Part shown: piece by piece, positions 1 to 10,100 of the stretch
How the letters are laid out: each line of letters starts with the position of its first letter
Numbering within the stretch: position 1 is the stretch's first letter
Source: Lujinxingia litoralis
Lineage (GTDB): Bacteria; Myxococcota_A; Bradymonadia; Bradymonadales; Bradymonadaceae
Direction: 5' to 3'
Assembly (NCBI RefSeq): GCF_003260125.1
Contig: NZ_QHKO01000002.1
Span: forward strand, 62,001 to 126,000
Length of the DNA stretch: 64,000 nt
The notes under the pieces: model-generated
The model's database searches: none
Told to the model about the DNA's origin: nothing
Seen by the model: the letters and a program-made list of their open reading frames with translations, nothing else
Position numbers and translations under genes: made by a program

Positions 1-2
1 TG

Positions 3-596
3 TACTGGCGCTGGGACTGTGCGGACAATGCTCCGGCTGACTGTGGCGCGATTGAGTTGGTGCCTGATGCCGACGGGCAGTTTGCCGGGCTGGGGCTGCT
101 TAGTTCTAACTGGACCGGACAGGTCGTGGCGTACGATCAACTCCAGATTAATCGCCACCCGGTCAGCCTGCGCTACGGAAGGCTGATCATCTACGTGCTT
201 AATGATGTGATTTTGCCTCGCCTGACGGATGGGAATGCGCACTCGATGTCGGAGGCCTTTGCTTATTGGATTGGCTGTGATGGCCTGGCTGCCAGCATCA
301 TTCCCGACGGAGAGGTTTGTGTGCTGGGCTATTGTCTTCAGGAGAGCACGGTTGCTAATTTCTGCGACAGTGCAGTCTCTACAATCTTCAGCTTTGCGGA
401 TGTGATGATCAGCGGTCTGGAGTTTGATATGGGGCTTCAGTTGGGAGGGGAGGGCAAACTTATCGAAGAGACCAGCGACGGCATGGTCGATCGCATCGAA
501 GACGGACTCTTCGAGGGAGTGGTGCAGAGCAGCGACGGCGGTCAGTCCTCGCCCTTTACCGCAACGTTCACCGGTGAAGTGCGCGTGGGAAATTGA
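3..596 (+). CDS. C-terminal part of an uncharacterised Cys-containing protein (5' truncated by window edge)
   Basis: The frame is open from the first complete codon at base 3, so the gene begins outside the window and only about 197 residues are visible. A TTG at 57 is in frame but the coding sequence clearly continues upstream of it. The visible part is acidic, rich in Gly, Asp and Ser, and has several cysteines in short clusters, which fits a secreted or surface domain. No catalytic motif is recognisable. The next gene starts 209 bases downstream on the same strand. I do not recognise a family. Confidence 0.6.
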   Translation, partial: YWRWDCADNAPADCGAIELVPDADGQFAGLGLLSSNWTGQVVAYDQLQINRHPVSLRYGRLIIYVLNDVILPRLTDGNAHSMSEAFAYWIGCDGLAASIIPDGEVCVLGYCLQESTVANFCDSAVSTIFSFADVMISGLEFDMGLQLGGEGKLIEETSDGMVDRIEDGLFEGVVQSSDGGQSSPFTATFTGEVRVGN

Positions 597-805
597 GGTA
601 AAGAAGTGTCGCGGGAAAGTTGCCACGAGGCTTCACAGGCCGTACAACAGGTTTTACGGTTTGAAAGAAGTCAGCCGTGGCGAGCGTTTAGCGCGATGAC
701 GACCCGGGGTGGTAGCGCCCCGAGGTTCGCCAGACGAAGCTGAACAAGGTGACGGGAAGGCCCCGGATGCCGCCAGTATCGCGAGGCGAAGATGAAGGAA
801 GGTAG

Positions 806-1591
806 ATGAAGCTAATCTGTGCCGGGATCACCGACGTCGGCTGCTCACGTGAGCATAATGAAGACGATTTTTACCTCTCTGATGGAGAGGAGGCCCTTTG
901 TATCGTAGCCGACGGGATGGGCGGTCACCGCTCTGGTGAGGTCGCGAGTGCGATGGCGATCAAGGCTATCGTCGAGTACTACCGTGAGACGATGCCCCAG
1001 GTCGTAAATGGGTATCAGGGCGAAAGCGTCGGCGAAGGAGATGAGGAGCGAGATCTTGATGAGCTTCGCATTCACGAAGCGCTGCAGATGGCGAACAGAG
1101 CGGTGTTTCAGGCCGCGGAGTCCGACGAAGCCTACGAGGGGATGGGGACAACGATCGTCTCGGCATATTTCACCGAAGGTGGCGTGTATTTAGCGCATAT
1201 CGGGGACTCGCGGGGCTATCTCTATCGTGAGGGAAGTCTGGAGCAGGTTACTCATGATCACTCGCTCGCCAACGAGTATGTGCGCATGGGGATTCTGGCC
1301 AAAGAGGACGTGGAGTTTTTCCCGTATAAAAACGTCATCACTCGGGCCTGCGGATTGACCGATGAGGTTGAGATTGATGTGAATTTTCACACCATGCAGC
1401 CCGGTGATATGTTCGTGTTTTGCTCCGACGGTTTGTCGGACATGGTCCCGGATCGCGAGCTTGTTCAGTTGCTCGATGACACCGAGGACCTGGAGGTGCT
1501 GTGTCAGCGCCTCGTCGATCGTGCCAATGAAAACGGCGGCTCGGATAACATCACCATTATTCTGGCCCGAGTTGTTGAGGATGAAAATTAA
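806..1591 (+). CDS. PP2C-family Ser/Thr protein phosphatase (Stp/PrpC type)
   Basis: A 261-residue single-domain metal-dependent phosphatase, expected to remove phosphate from Ser/Thr residues of kinase targets in the cytoplasm. The PP2C motifs appear in order: EHNEDDF at about 16-22, VADGMGGH at 34-41 (metal-binding Asp36), GMGTT near 112, GDSRGYLY from 133, CSDGLSDM from 206 (Asp208) and GGSDNITII from 244 (Asp247). Length is normal for the bacterial soluble subfamily and there is no membrane segment. The ATG follows a purine-rich GAAGGAAGG ribosome site. A Ser/Thr kinase lies about 16 kb away and could be one partner, which is inference only. Confidence 0.93.
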   Translation: MKLICAGITDVGCSREHNEDDFYLSDGEEALCIVADGMGGHRSGEVASAMAIKAIVEYYRETMPQVVNGYQGESVGEGDEERDLDELRIHEALQMANRAVFQAAESDEAYEGMGTTIVSAYFTEGGVYLAHIGDSRGYLYREGSLEQVTHDHSLANEYVRMGILAKEDVEFFPYKNVITRACGLTDEVEIDVNFHTMQPGDMFVFCSDGLSDMVPDRELVQLLDDTEDLEVLCQRLVDRANENGGSDNITIILARVVEDEN

Positions 1592-1642
1592 TACTGATCA
1601 TGCCGGCCGGGGGTGGCCTGTGTGATCGGGGGAGAGGGGGAT

Positions 1643-2854
1643 ATGGCACAGAGCCGGGAGCGCGAGACGTGGAGCGAGTTGACGTGGGGTGAGCGCCGGG
1701 CCCGTGCTGCTCTGGGGTGGGCCGCGGGATTAAATGCGCGCGATATCGAGCTCATTGCTCATTCTGCCGGGGGGGATATCAAGGGTTGGTGGAGCGAAGG
1801 GGCGCAGCTGGATATCCAGCTTCAGGCTGAGCTGCGAGAGGCGGCCTGTCGGCGGCTTGAGACGTTGACTCTTGGTCTGTCAGATGCACTGGCGGCGATG
1901 GAAAGCTGGTCCGGGACGCTGATTGTCAGGGGAGATGAGGAGTATCCGCCGGGCTGGGAAGCGCTTCGCGCTCCGCCTCTCTACGTGCGGACTCATGGAA
2001 ACGCTGACGCTTTGATCGCTCCGGCGGTAGCAGTGGTGGGAACCCGGGGACTGCGGCCTCGGGATAGGCCTGTTGCCCGCAGATTGGTCGAGGCGCTGGC
2101 ACCGATGGGGTACGCGGTGGTAAGCGGGGGCGCGATCGGAGCCGACGCCCTCGCTCACGACGTTGCTTTGAACGGCGGCAATACGACGGTGGCCGTGATG
2201 CCGGGTTGTCTCGAAGTGCCGACGCCCCGGCAGAATGCGGGGCTCTTTGAGCGTATCGTTGCCAGTGGAGGGGCGCTGATCAGTGAGTATGAACCCGGAC
2301 AGCGCGTGCGCGCCTTCCACTTCGCTCGCCGCAATGAGCTGATCGCGGCAATGGCGCGCGCAGTTCTTGTCGTTCGCGCGGGCCGTAAGAGCGGCACGAT
2401 GCTTACCGTGTGTGCGGCTGAAAAGATCGGCAGACCAGTGGGGGCTGTGCCCGGTGAGGCGGATGATGTGCTTAGTCGCGGGTGCTTTGATGCGATTCAG
2501 CGGGGGGCGATGCTGATCGCCAACGTTGATGATCTGCATCAATGGCTTGATGAGGAGTCGGACGGGAAGGCTCGTCAATCGTCACCGGCGGTGCGCTCAC
2601 GAAGAAGCGAGAAGAAGCAACCTGCGTTGCCCGGCGTGAGGCCGCTGCCCGAAGGTTTGGGGGCTCGGGCGCTGGCGCTCTACGCCGCAGCGCGTGAAAT
2701 CGCTGATGGAGAGACCGGCGTTTCCATTGATTCGCTCACTGCGGCATTGGAGTGGGCGATCCCCGATGTGCTCAGTGCGATCTTGGAGTTGGAACTTGCC
2801 GGTGCTGTCGCGCGGCAGATCGGAGCGGAGAGGTTGCGTTTACTCTGTGTATAA
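1643..2854 (+). CDS. dprA: DNA-processing protein DprA
   Basis: A DprA/Smf family protein, which loads RecA on incoming single-stranded DNA during natural transformation. The central Rossmann-like domain shows VVGTRG, the SGGAIGADALAH segment (family form SGxAxGID), a PGCLEVPTPRQN segment and RRNELIAA followed by RAGRKSGTM. A C-terminal part of about 80 residues after a Ser/Lys/Arg-rich linker matches the position of the winged-helix domain of this family. I chose the ATG at 1643 because a G-rich GGGGGAGAGGGGG tract lies just before it. A GTG ten codons upstream is the alternative. It starts about 50 bases after the phosphatase gene and may share its transcript. Confidence 0.92.
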   Translation: MAQSRERETWSELTWGERRARAALGWAAGLNARDIELIAHSAGGDIKGWWSEGAQLDIQLQAELREAACRRLETLTLGLSDALAAMESWSGTLIVRGDEEYPPGWEALRAPPLYVRTHGNADALIAPAVAVVGTRGLRPRDRPVARRLVEALAPMGYAVVSGGAIGADALAHDVALNGGNTTVAVMPGCLEVPTPRQNAGLFERIVASGGALISEYEPGQRVRAFHFARRNELIAAMARAVLVVRAGRKSGTMLTVCAAEKIGRPVGAVPGEADDVLSRGCFDAIQRGAMLIANVDDLHQWLDEESDGKARQSSPAVRSRRSEKKQPALPGVRPLPEGLGARALALYAAAREIADGETGVSIDSLTAALEWAIPDVLSAILELELAGAVARQIGAERLRLLCV

Positions 2855-2948
2855 GTTCGACGTCAGCACGCTGCCCTTGATAGGGGCGGGACTCCCTGCG
2901 ATAAGGCTCGGGTGAAGTGATGGATCTGGCACTAAGAGAGGTGAGAAC

Positions 2949-4091
2949 GTGACTCAAAAGCGACATCTACTAGCTCCGGGACCGACGCCGGTTCCCGAAG
3001 CTGCGCGTCTTGTGATGGCCCGGGAGTTGATCCATCACCGCGGACCGCAGTTTAAGGAGGTTTTTGGGGAGGTGCATCAGCGGCTGCAGTGGAGTTTCGA
3101 GACGACGAATCAGGTGCTGAGTCTCACCTGCAGCGGTACCGGTGCTTTTGAAGCCGCAATGATTAATTTCACGAAGCGCGGCGATACGGTCATTTGCATC
3201 GGTGGGGGAAAGTTTGGCGAGCGATGGGGGGAGGTTGGTCGCGCGTACGGGATGAACGTTGTAGATATGCCCTTGCCCTGGGGGCAGAGCGCGGATCCGG
3301 ACGAGCTTCGTGACTTGTTAAAGAAGGTGCCGGACGTGGCCATGGTGACGGTCTCGGCCAGCGAGACGTCGACCGGCGCATGGCATCCGGTTGCCGAGTT
3401 GGCAAACGTCGTTCGAGCGCATTCTGCAGCGCTTTTGGCAGTCGATGGCATCACAGCTGTGGGTGTACAGTCGGTGCCCATGGACGAATTGGGGCTGGAT
3501 ATTCTAGTCAGCGGTTCACAGAAAGCTTTCGGCGTTCCTCCCGGGCTGGCTTTTGTGGCGGCGAGCGAGCGGGCCTGGGAGCGCTATCCCGAAAGCGATC
3601 ACCCTCGGTACTATTTTGATCTGGGGCGCGAACGGCGTGCCCAGGCGAAGCATCAGACGGCATTCACCCCGGCGATTTCCGTTGTGTTGGCACTGCGCGA
3701 AGCGCTGGCGTTGATGCAAGATGAGGGGCGTCAGGCACTTTTTGAACGCCACGCGCGCAATGCTCGTGCTGCCCGTGCGGGAGTTGAGGCGCTGGGACTT
3801 ACCTGTTTTGCTCAGCGTCCTTCCAATGCTGTGACAGCGGCGTTGGTTCCTGAAGGTGTTTCCGCCAAGGAAGTCGTGCAGACGATGCGCGAACGCTACG
3901 GTGTAACGATTGCTGGCGGACAGGGGGACTTTGCCGACAGGCTTGTACGCATCGGCCATATTGGCTTCTTCGACGGGAGCGATATGCTTGTGGCCATCAG
4001 CGCGCTCGAACAGGCGTTGCGCGATCAGGGGCTGGACGTTGAACTCGGGAAAGGAGTGGCCCGCGTGCAGCGTGAACTCATCGGGGTGTGA
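2949..4091 (+). CDS. Class V aminotransferase, alanine/serine-glyoxylate type
   Basis: A PLP-dependent enzyme of 380 residues, the normal size for alanine-glyoxylate / serine-glyoxylate aminotransferases. It opens with LLAPGPTPVP, the hallmark N-terminus, and HHRGPQF. The likely PLP lysine is Lys192 in VSGSQKAFG, with Asp166 in LLAVDGITA placed to hold the pyridine nitrogen. The conserved arginine end (DRLVRIGHIGFF) is present. These enzymes move an amino group from Ala, Ser or related donors to glyoxylate; the donor cannot be fixed from sequence. The start is a GTG preceded by AGAGAGGTGAG. No partner enzymes of glyoxylate metabolism lie next to it. Confidence 0.88.
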   Translation: MTQKRHLLAPGPTPVPEAARLVMARELIHHRGPQFKEVFGEVHQRLQWSFETTNQVLSLTCSGTGAFEAAMINFTKRGDTVICIGGGKFGERWGEVGRAYGMNVVDMPLPWGQSADPDELRDLLKKVPDVAMVTVSASETSTGAWHPVAELANVVRAHSAALLAVDGITAVGVQSVPMDELGLDILVSGSQKAFGVPPGLAFVAASERAWERYPESDHPRYYFDLGRERRAQAKHQTAFTPAISVVLALREALALMQDEGRQALFERHARNARAARAGVEALGLTCFAQRPSNAVTAALVPEGVSAKEVVQTMRERYGVTIAGGQGDFADRLVRIGHIGFFDGSDMLVAISALEQALRDQGLDVELGKGVARVQRELIGV

Positions 4092-4153
4092 ATCTAGATG
4101 TGGCGAGCGATGCTATAAAAGGTCGCGAACCTTAGCGGATGATGGGAGAGAGC

Positions 4154-4768
4154 ATGACCACACGACAGGGCGAAGGTGGAGAAGGGGTCGAGGACGAGGC
4201 CCGAGAGACCATGGATACCAGTTCCGAGGGGGAGCATCTCTATGAGAATTGGGATGAGTTATCGGCGGACGCCGAAGAGGTCTCTCGTTTAGGGAAAGCC
4301 CTGGAAGGTCTCTTGCCCGATATCGTCAAACGCGGTCTGGGGGGATTGGTCAGTGAGGACGGGATTCGCTCGGTGGTGACCGATAAGCGGTTGCCACGGG
4401 AGGCGGCCAGCTTCATTGCTGCTCAAGTCGATGCGACGAAGCGCGAAACGCTGCGGATTGTCTCCAAAGAGGTTCGCCTGTTTCTTGAGAATGTCGACCT
4501 TGGCGGGGAGCTGACCAAGATTCTGACCAGCGTGAGTTTCGAAGTTCGCACGCAGGTACGTTTTGTTCCCAATGATGCTGCCGTTAAACCGAGCGTTCGC
4601 AATAAGGTAAGCGTGAAGCGCGAGCGCGCCTCCGACGACGTTGGGGATGAAGAGGGAACGCCGGTGGCGGAAGAGGAACGGCCACGTAAAGCGGGGCGTC
4701 GTTGGACGCGGTTACGTGGCCGCGGTGACGAGGAGCGCGACGAGCCTGTTGATCCTGATGAACAGTGA
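4154..4768 (+). CDS. Uncharacterised acidic/basic cytoplasmic protein
   Basis: About 204 residues. The N-terminus is acidic and low complexity, the middle (roughly 35-150) looks like an amphipathic helical core with segments such as LLPDIVKRGLGGLV and AAQVDATKRETLRIV, and the last 50 residues are a charged Lys/Arg/Glu tail. No signal peptide or membrane segment is visible. The core somewhat resembles phasin-like helical proteins in character but I see no diagnostic motif. Two ATG codons at 4139 and 4142 are alternative starts; I prefer 4154 because GGGAGAG lies directly before it. It ends 17 bases from the convergent cyclophilin gene. Confidence 0.7.
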   Translation: MTTRQGEGGEGVEDEARETMDTSSEGEHLYENWDELSADAEEVSRLGKALEGLLPDIVKRGLGGLVSEDGIRSVVTDKRLPREAASFIAAQVDATKRETLRIVSKEVRLFLENVDLGGELTKILTSVSFEVRTQVRFVPNDAAVKPSVRNKVSVKRERASDDVGDEEGTPVAEEERPRKAGRRWTRLRGRGDEERDEPVDPDEQ

Positions 4769-4785
4769 TTTAGCGATCTGGGGCC

Positions 4786-5529
4786 TTAGAGAGGAGCGCG
4801 CTCAATGAGCACGCGATCGAGCGTAATGGGCTCTGCGGGGCGGTTGTTTACATCGGTGGGGGCGTGCGAGATCGCTCGGATAACCTCTAAATCCTCGCAC
4901 TGTCCAAAGACCGTGTGGCGTCCATCCAGGTGGGGTGCGGCGATCTCGGTGATAAAGAACTGACTGCCGCCGGTGTCGGGGCCCAGGTTCGCCATGCTTA
5001 GAACGCCGGGCCCATCGTGCCGAAGGTCTTCCCTGATTTCATCCGGTATGGTGTAGCCCGGTCCTGCGTATCCAAGGCCGGTAGGATCACCGCTCTGGAT
5101 TAAGAAGTTGGGGATCACACGGTGGAAGCGCTGTCCGTTGAAGTATGGAACACCGGTGATCGAGCGGTCTGTCTGCGGATCGACAAACGCCTTGAGTCCC
5201 CGAGCCAGGCCGACGAAGTTGGCAACGGTCAGCGGCGTCTGCTTCTCAAAGAGCTCGCAGGAGATGGTGCCCTGAGAGGTGTGGAATAATGCTCTGAGTA
5301 TGCCGGAGTCCCCCAGATCTCGAGTGTAGTCGGCAGTGGCCTCCGGCGACGGAGGCTGGTCGGCCGTGTGGACAGGATCCGGAGGAAGCTCGGTGACCGG
5401 TGAGCGCACAGGTGCTACCGGATTCGTGTCCGGCTCCGAAGAGGGAGGAGGCGCTGAGGCACAGGCCGTAAGGAGTGCCAGCACGCCCATGGCTGCAGCG
5501 CCATGAATTGAGGTGATATGTCGGGTCAT
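4786..5529 (-). CDS. Cyclophilin-type peptidyl-prolyl isomerase, lipoprotein
   Basis: A 247-residue protein with a lipoprotein signal (LALLTACAS), a Pro-rich linker of about 60 residues, then a cyclophilin domain. The catalytic signature FHRVIPNFLIQSGDP carries the active-site Arg, followed by GGSQFFITEIAAPHLDGRHTVFGQ with the substrate-pocket Phe and His residues. It should catalyse proline cis-trans isomerisation of exported proteins, anchored to a membrane outside the cytoplasm. I chose the ATG at 5529: it overlaps the previous gene's stop by four bases (ATGA), and a longer reading frame lacks a sensible signal peptide. It is the last gene of a three-gene operon of exported proteins. Confidence 0.92.
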   Translation of the reverse strand: MTRHITSIHGAAAMGVLALLTACASAPPPSSEPDTNPVAPVRSPVTELPPDPVHTADQPPSPEATADYTRDLGDSGILRALFHTSQGTISCELFEKQTPLTVANFVGLARGLKAFVDPQTDRSITGVPYFNGQRFHRVIPNFLIQSGDPTGLGYAGPGYTIPDEIREDLRHDGPGVLSMANLGPDTGGSQFFITEIAAPHLDGRHTVFGQCEDLEVIRAISHAPTDVNNRPAEPITLDRVLIERAPL

Positions 5530-6299
5530 TGTAGTGGGGAGCAGATCGCGGTGACGTAGTCGAGCATTCGGCCCGCACGGCCTTCGATGCCCGTCACCAC
5601 ATGTCCGGGGGGGCACTTCAGGCTAAAGTGTGTACCGCCGGTGCCGCCAGCGCCGTCGAGGACCTGACTGTTGGTGCCGAGTTTGTAGCGCGCGGTGGCC
5701 TCATGGGCGTTGGGGTCTGCGATGTGTTGTCCCAGACGCTCCAGTGCCAGGTTGGAGATGCGTTCGATCTCCTCGACGGTTAATTCGCCGAGGGCGTCGG
5801 CGCTTTCGGCGACGATCGCACGCTCGGCTTCAATGGCACGATCAGCGACTTCTGCCCGGGAGATGCGCTTACCGTTCGCATCGCCACTGGATGCCCGCCC
5901 GGGCCGGATGATGGTAAGGCGATCGCGTAAGAGTTCGCCTTCGCCGACCAACACCACGCCCAGCCAGCGCTCCCCCTGGACCTCGCGTGCTCGAAGAGTC
6001 TGATGGCTGCCCAGGGGGACCTGGTAGCGCCCTTCGATCACCGAGACATAGTGCTCTTCGGTCCACATAGGCTCAGCGGCCATGTCGTCTCGGTAAAGGT
6101 TGAATTCCAGGGGGAACACGCCGCTGATAGGCGCACCGCTCTCGTCTTGCAACAGGCCTCGATAGCGAAGCTCGACGGCGTCGGGGAGCGCTTTGCGGAG
6201 ATCGTCCTGGGCCTGAGCCGAAGGCGTGGCGCCCGTAAACGCCACGCCTATCAGACTCGCCAGGGCGATGCTCAAGATGGGGAGCTTATTGAATCGCAT
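5526..6299 (-). CDS. Secreted protein of unknown function with signal peptide
   Basis: About 257 residues with a clear signal peptide (SIALASLIGVAFTG, cleavage probably near AQA). Residues 35-125 look like a beta-rich domain with LEFNLYRDD and RWLGVVLVGEGE, followed by an Ala/Glu-rich helical stretch in which RAI and AES segments recur. The C-terminal 40 residues have KCPPGHVVTGIEGRAG ending in a cysteine pair, a pattern found at the end of many exported proteins of myxobacteria and relatives, perhaps a small glycan-binding fold. The ATG at 6299 overlaps the upstream gene by 14 bases, so translation is probably coupled. Function unknown. Confidence 0.75.
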   Translation of the reverse strand: MRFNKLPILSIALASLIGVAFTGATPSAQAQDDLRKALPDAVELRYRGLLQDESGAPISGVFPLEFNLYRDDMAAEPMWTEEHYVSVIEGRYQVPLGSHQTLRAREVQGERWLGVVLVGEGELLRDRLTIIRPGRASSGDANGKRISRAEVADRAIEAERAIVAESADALGELTVEEIERISNLALERLGQHIADPNAHEATARYKLGTNSQVLDGAGGTGGTHFSLKCPPGHVVTGIEGRAGRMLDYVTAICSPLQ

Positions 6300-6927
6300 C
6301 GATCGGGTTCGCCACAATTTTGATGTTAATGGTCAGCTTGACCTGCGCGGCGCCCTGAGGCGGGAAGGGTTCGCCTTCTTCGATCACCGGCTGACTCTTG
6401 GGAATGGCGGCAAACTGCATGCTCTTGAAGAGCTCGCTTGTGACTTCCAGGCTCTCGGCGCTTACTTCGGCTCGCCCACTGACATCCTGACCGGCTTCGG
6501 CAATCGGGATGGTCGTCAGCAGAACAACGCCTTCGTCTTCGGAGCTCTGGGCTTCCAGGGGGCCGACGTAAATGTCGATGCTGGGAAGATCGAAGTTGAG
6601 ATCGTTGTCGGCGATTTCGTAGTCGATGCTGGTAATCTCGATGGACCGAAGGCGCTGAGCAACCCCCTGAAGCTGGGGGTTTCCGGAAGCCTCCACGATG
6701 TCAACGGCGATGTCGAACTCGATCGGGTCTAGGGCAACCGTTTCGTGGGCGGGCTGAGTCTCAACATCACAGTCAACATCGGCGGGGCAGAGGGCCGTAG
6801 CATCGACTTCAAAGTCGAAGGGGATGCCTTCTTCGTAGGTGATGGTGGCGAGTTCGGTATCCAGGAGCCCGCAGGCCACAGGGGCGAGCCCGAGGGCGGC
6901 GATGAGTGTCAGGGTGGGGCGGTTCAT
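6286..6927 (-). CDS. Putative lipoprotein of unknown function
   Basis: 213 residues starting with a short hydrophobic export signal that ends in LAPVACG, a slightly non-standard lipobox. The mature protein is acidic, with two nearby cysteines (CPADVDC) and alternating hydrophobic residues, suggesting a beta-sandwich. It resembles in overall character the small uncharacterised lipoproteins common in this lineage, but I recognise no domain. It is the first gene of the operon that continues into a secreted protein and a cyclophilin lipoprotein, and it is divergent from the large sigma54 activator. Confidence 0.72.
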   Translation of the reverse strand: MNRPTLTLIAALGLAPVACGLLDTELATITYEEGIPFDFEVDATALCPADVDCDVETQPAHETVALDPIEFDIAVDIVEASGNPQLQGVAQRLRSIEITSIDYEIADNDLNFDLPSIDIYVGPLEAQSSEDEGVVLLTTIPIAEAGQDVSGRAEVSAESLEVTSELFKSMQFAAIPKSQPVIEEGEPFPPQGAAQVKLTINIKIVANPIDAIQ

Positions 6928-7055
6928 GGGAAGAGGTCCTCTTGATTCAAAATGGAGCAGGTAAATATGACCCTCACATTCCTATCAGTAAGGCCGGGAG
7001 GAGCACAACAACGTAGGATGGGCGCAGAACCTCGGGGGGATCGAATGAGGCGCAT

Positions 7056-7084
7056 TTGGAGAGAAGGGGCTGATTCGCTATACT
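7056..7084 (+). promoter_or_regulatory. Candidate sigma70-type promoter of the sigma54 activator gene
   Basis: TTGGAG at 7056-7061 and TATACT at 7079-7084 are separated by 17 bases. The -10 is 5 of 6 and the -35 is 3 of 6 relative to consensus. It points toward the gene starting at 7136. Predicted from sequence only. Confidence 0.4.
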
Positions 7085-7135
7085 CGGCAGGTTAGAGGAT
7101 GAACTCCACGGTGTTCGTGGACGAGGAGCGAGTGG

Positions 7136-10100
7136 ATGCAGCAAAACAGCGAGCAGCGACACACACCCGAATCTAAGAGTGACATTCCGGTAGCGGCGCT
7201 GATTGAGGGGGAGCGCTGCGGAGTGGTGCGTTGCCGGGGGCTCAGCGAGGCCAGCGCACGCCTCGGCGAGGGGGGGGCTCGGGCCCAGCTCGCAGAGCGC
7301 GGTTGGCGCTATGTCGTCTGTGATGCACGTCATCTGGAGCCTGGACGAAGTGCTCTTCAGCAGATGTTCGGGATGTGGATCGGCACCCTGCATCCTTCCG
7401 GGCGAGAGGCTGCCGAGGCGCAATTCGACACGCTGGCGTTGTTGATGCGGATGCAACCGGGGGAACAACCGCTGGAGCGTCAGCGCCTGGTATGCGATGC
7501 CACGGTAGGGTTGAGCGAAGAGCTGATGGAAGCGGCGCCGGTGGTATTGATGGTTCTGGCTGCCGAACAGCTCACATCGCTGGATCGAGCGGCCTTGAGG
7601 GCGTTGGTGTCGTATCATGCCGAGCAGCCTTTGCCGGGGGGCGGGGCGTCTCACCGCCTGGTGGTGGCGGTCGCGGATCAGGGCATGCCCCTGGGAGAGG
7701 ACCTCAGCTACGAGGACCTGGAGCAGGCTGAGTATTCGCGGGAAGTGACCCGGGCGTTTTTATGCGATGAGCGCGTGGTTGACCGGGTGTTGGCTAGCAC
7801 TGGAGGGTGTCCCGAACGTCTGGAAGCCATCCTGGGCGCGTTGCCGGCGTCTAATGATGAGCTCGCGACGCTTCGAATTGCCCGGCTCTCCGAGGGCGCG
7901 AGGCATCTTTTCGACTACGTTGCGCTCGCCGGACGGGAGCTGGAGCTGAGCTTTGTGGACGGTCTGCTCCAGGGCGGTGGTGTTGTAGCGTTGCGCGAGC
8001 TTCGGGGCGCAGGGCTTGTCACGCGCCGAATCGACGCGGGTAGCGTGCAGATCAATGTCGCCTCGGCAGATCTTTCGCGGGTGGCGCTGGCCGGCTTGGG
8101 TGCCGAACGTCGTCGCCGTCTCCACGCGGCGCTGGCTTATCGCGCGCTGGAGTGCAGCTCTCACGGCGATGCGGGGTTTATTGCCAAGCACGCGTTGGCG
8201 GCCGGGGAGTTGGAGCTTGGTGCGCGCTTTGCGTTGCCAGCGGCCCGGCAGATGATGCGCTGGGGCCGCTGGGAAGAGGCGCGTGGTCTTCTGAAGAAGT
8301 TGCAGACCGTGGAACTCCCGCCTGACGAGGCTGGGGAGCTTCATCGCATCGGCGCCGCTATAGGTGAAGCTCGCGGGGAGTGGCTGGAGGCACTCGCTCA
8401 TTGCGGGCATCTGCGCCGGTATACCATTGAGCGTAAGGATCGGGTGGCACTGGAACTCCGTATCGCGATGCTACTGGTGCAACTGGGACGGCCTGAACTG
8501 GCAGAGGCCCGATATGACGAGGCCGCTCGTCATCTGGAGCGTATCGACTCTCCGGCTGATATGGGACAGATGCGCGTGAAGGTGCTTTTGGGCTATGGCG
8601 AGGTCGCCTATCAGCGTGGTCAGCATGAGCGGGCCTATCAGCAGGCTGAAGCGGTACTTGCTCAATGTGAACGGAGTTCGGAGTCCGGGAGGCAGGAACT
8701 CGCCGTTCGGGCGCATAGCTTGATGGGCAAGGTAGGGCTTTTTCGGGGTGAGCTGGCGCATGCACGTGAGGCGTTTGCGGCAAGCGCAGCCCTGGCGCGA
8801 CGCTGTGGCCTGGAGGGGGAGGAGGCGAGGGCGGAGGCCAACCTGGGGGTGGTCGCTGTGCAACAGCGTGACTACGGGGAGGCCCAGCGCCGGCTTTTGC
8901 GTGCGCTGGAGCAAGCGCAGAGGGGCGTGGCTTCTGTGTCGCGGCTCAATTGTTGGCTGAACCTGGGGATCGTCGATCAGCGTCGCGGAGACTATGCCGG
9001 TGCGTTGGCGCAATTTGAGCGCTCGCTACGGGCGGCGCAAGCGGAACGTCACGAAGTCGGTTACGAGGTGGCGTCTCATAACTTGATCACTTTGCTTCAG
9101 GACATGGGAGCCTTTGAGGTGGCCTGGGAGATGATCGAGCGCGCCGCATCGAAACGGAGTCACCGTGGGCACTTCGCCAGTCGGTGGGCGCCGATGTTGC
9201 GCGCGCAGCTGCTTTTTGATCAGGCGCGCTACGAGGAAGCGGCCACTGCGTTTGCGCAGGCCGAAGAGCATCTCGCAGAGTCGCCGCGGCTTTATGGCGT
9301 GGAGATGCGCCTGCGGCGGGCTGAGGCGTTGCTGGAGCTCGGTCAGCGGGCGCGGGCACAGGACGTGTTCCAGTCCGTGGACGTGGGCGACGGCGATGAT
9401 CCGCAAAGCAGGGCGCTGAACTCCAAACTTAAGGGGCTTATGAGCTGTGGGGCTGAGTCTGCGGAGATGCTGGACACCGCGGCCGTCGAACTCACTCGGA
9501 TTGGGCTCTTCCGCGATGGTCTTAGTGCGCGTGTGGAAAGCGCTCGACGTTGGTTGGAGTTGGGGCAACGAGAGCGCACTCGTCTGCTCTTAGAGCGCGG
9601 CCTGGCAGATCTGCGAGAGCGCGCATCGACGCTTCCGAGCGCCTATCGAAAGGGATTTTTTGAGGTGCCAGTTCACCGTGCGCTTATCGAGCTTTTTCAG
9701 CAGTTGGATGGGCAGCTTCCCGACGAGATTCGCGTGAGCCTGGGAGATGCGCCTTGCGAGGTTGCGTCGCAGCGCGTGGAGAGCGCGCAGGTGACCGTCT
9801 GGCGGTCACGCTACGCGACGATGGTCGGTCAAGATCCGCGTCTGTTTCAGGTGTTTCGCTTCATCGATCGCGTCGCCCCCGGTGAGACCACTGTGCTCTT
9901 GAGTGGGGAGTCCGGCACAGGCAAGGAGTTGGCGGCTGAGGCAATCCATCGTCAGAGTGAGCGAGTCGATGGTCCCTTTATCAGGGTCAACTGCGCGGCT
10001 TTTGTAGAAGAGCTTTTGCTCAGCGAGTTGTTCGGGCACGAAAAAGGCGCTTTTACCGGTGCGCTGCGCCAGAAGGAAGGGCTCTTTGAGCTTGCCGACG

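Noticed and set aside
597..805. Gap between the first two genes
   Set aside because: Searched for promoters, hairpins and small genes; a short frame runs through part of it but has no ribosome site, so nothing is reported.
7136..8400. Functional AAA/STAND ATPase in the N-terminal part of the sigma54 activator
   Set aside because: I could not find a Walker A motif in this region, so I describe it only as resembling such a sensory domain.
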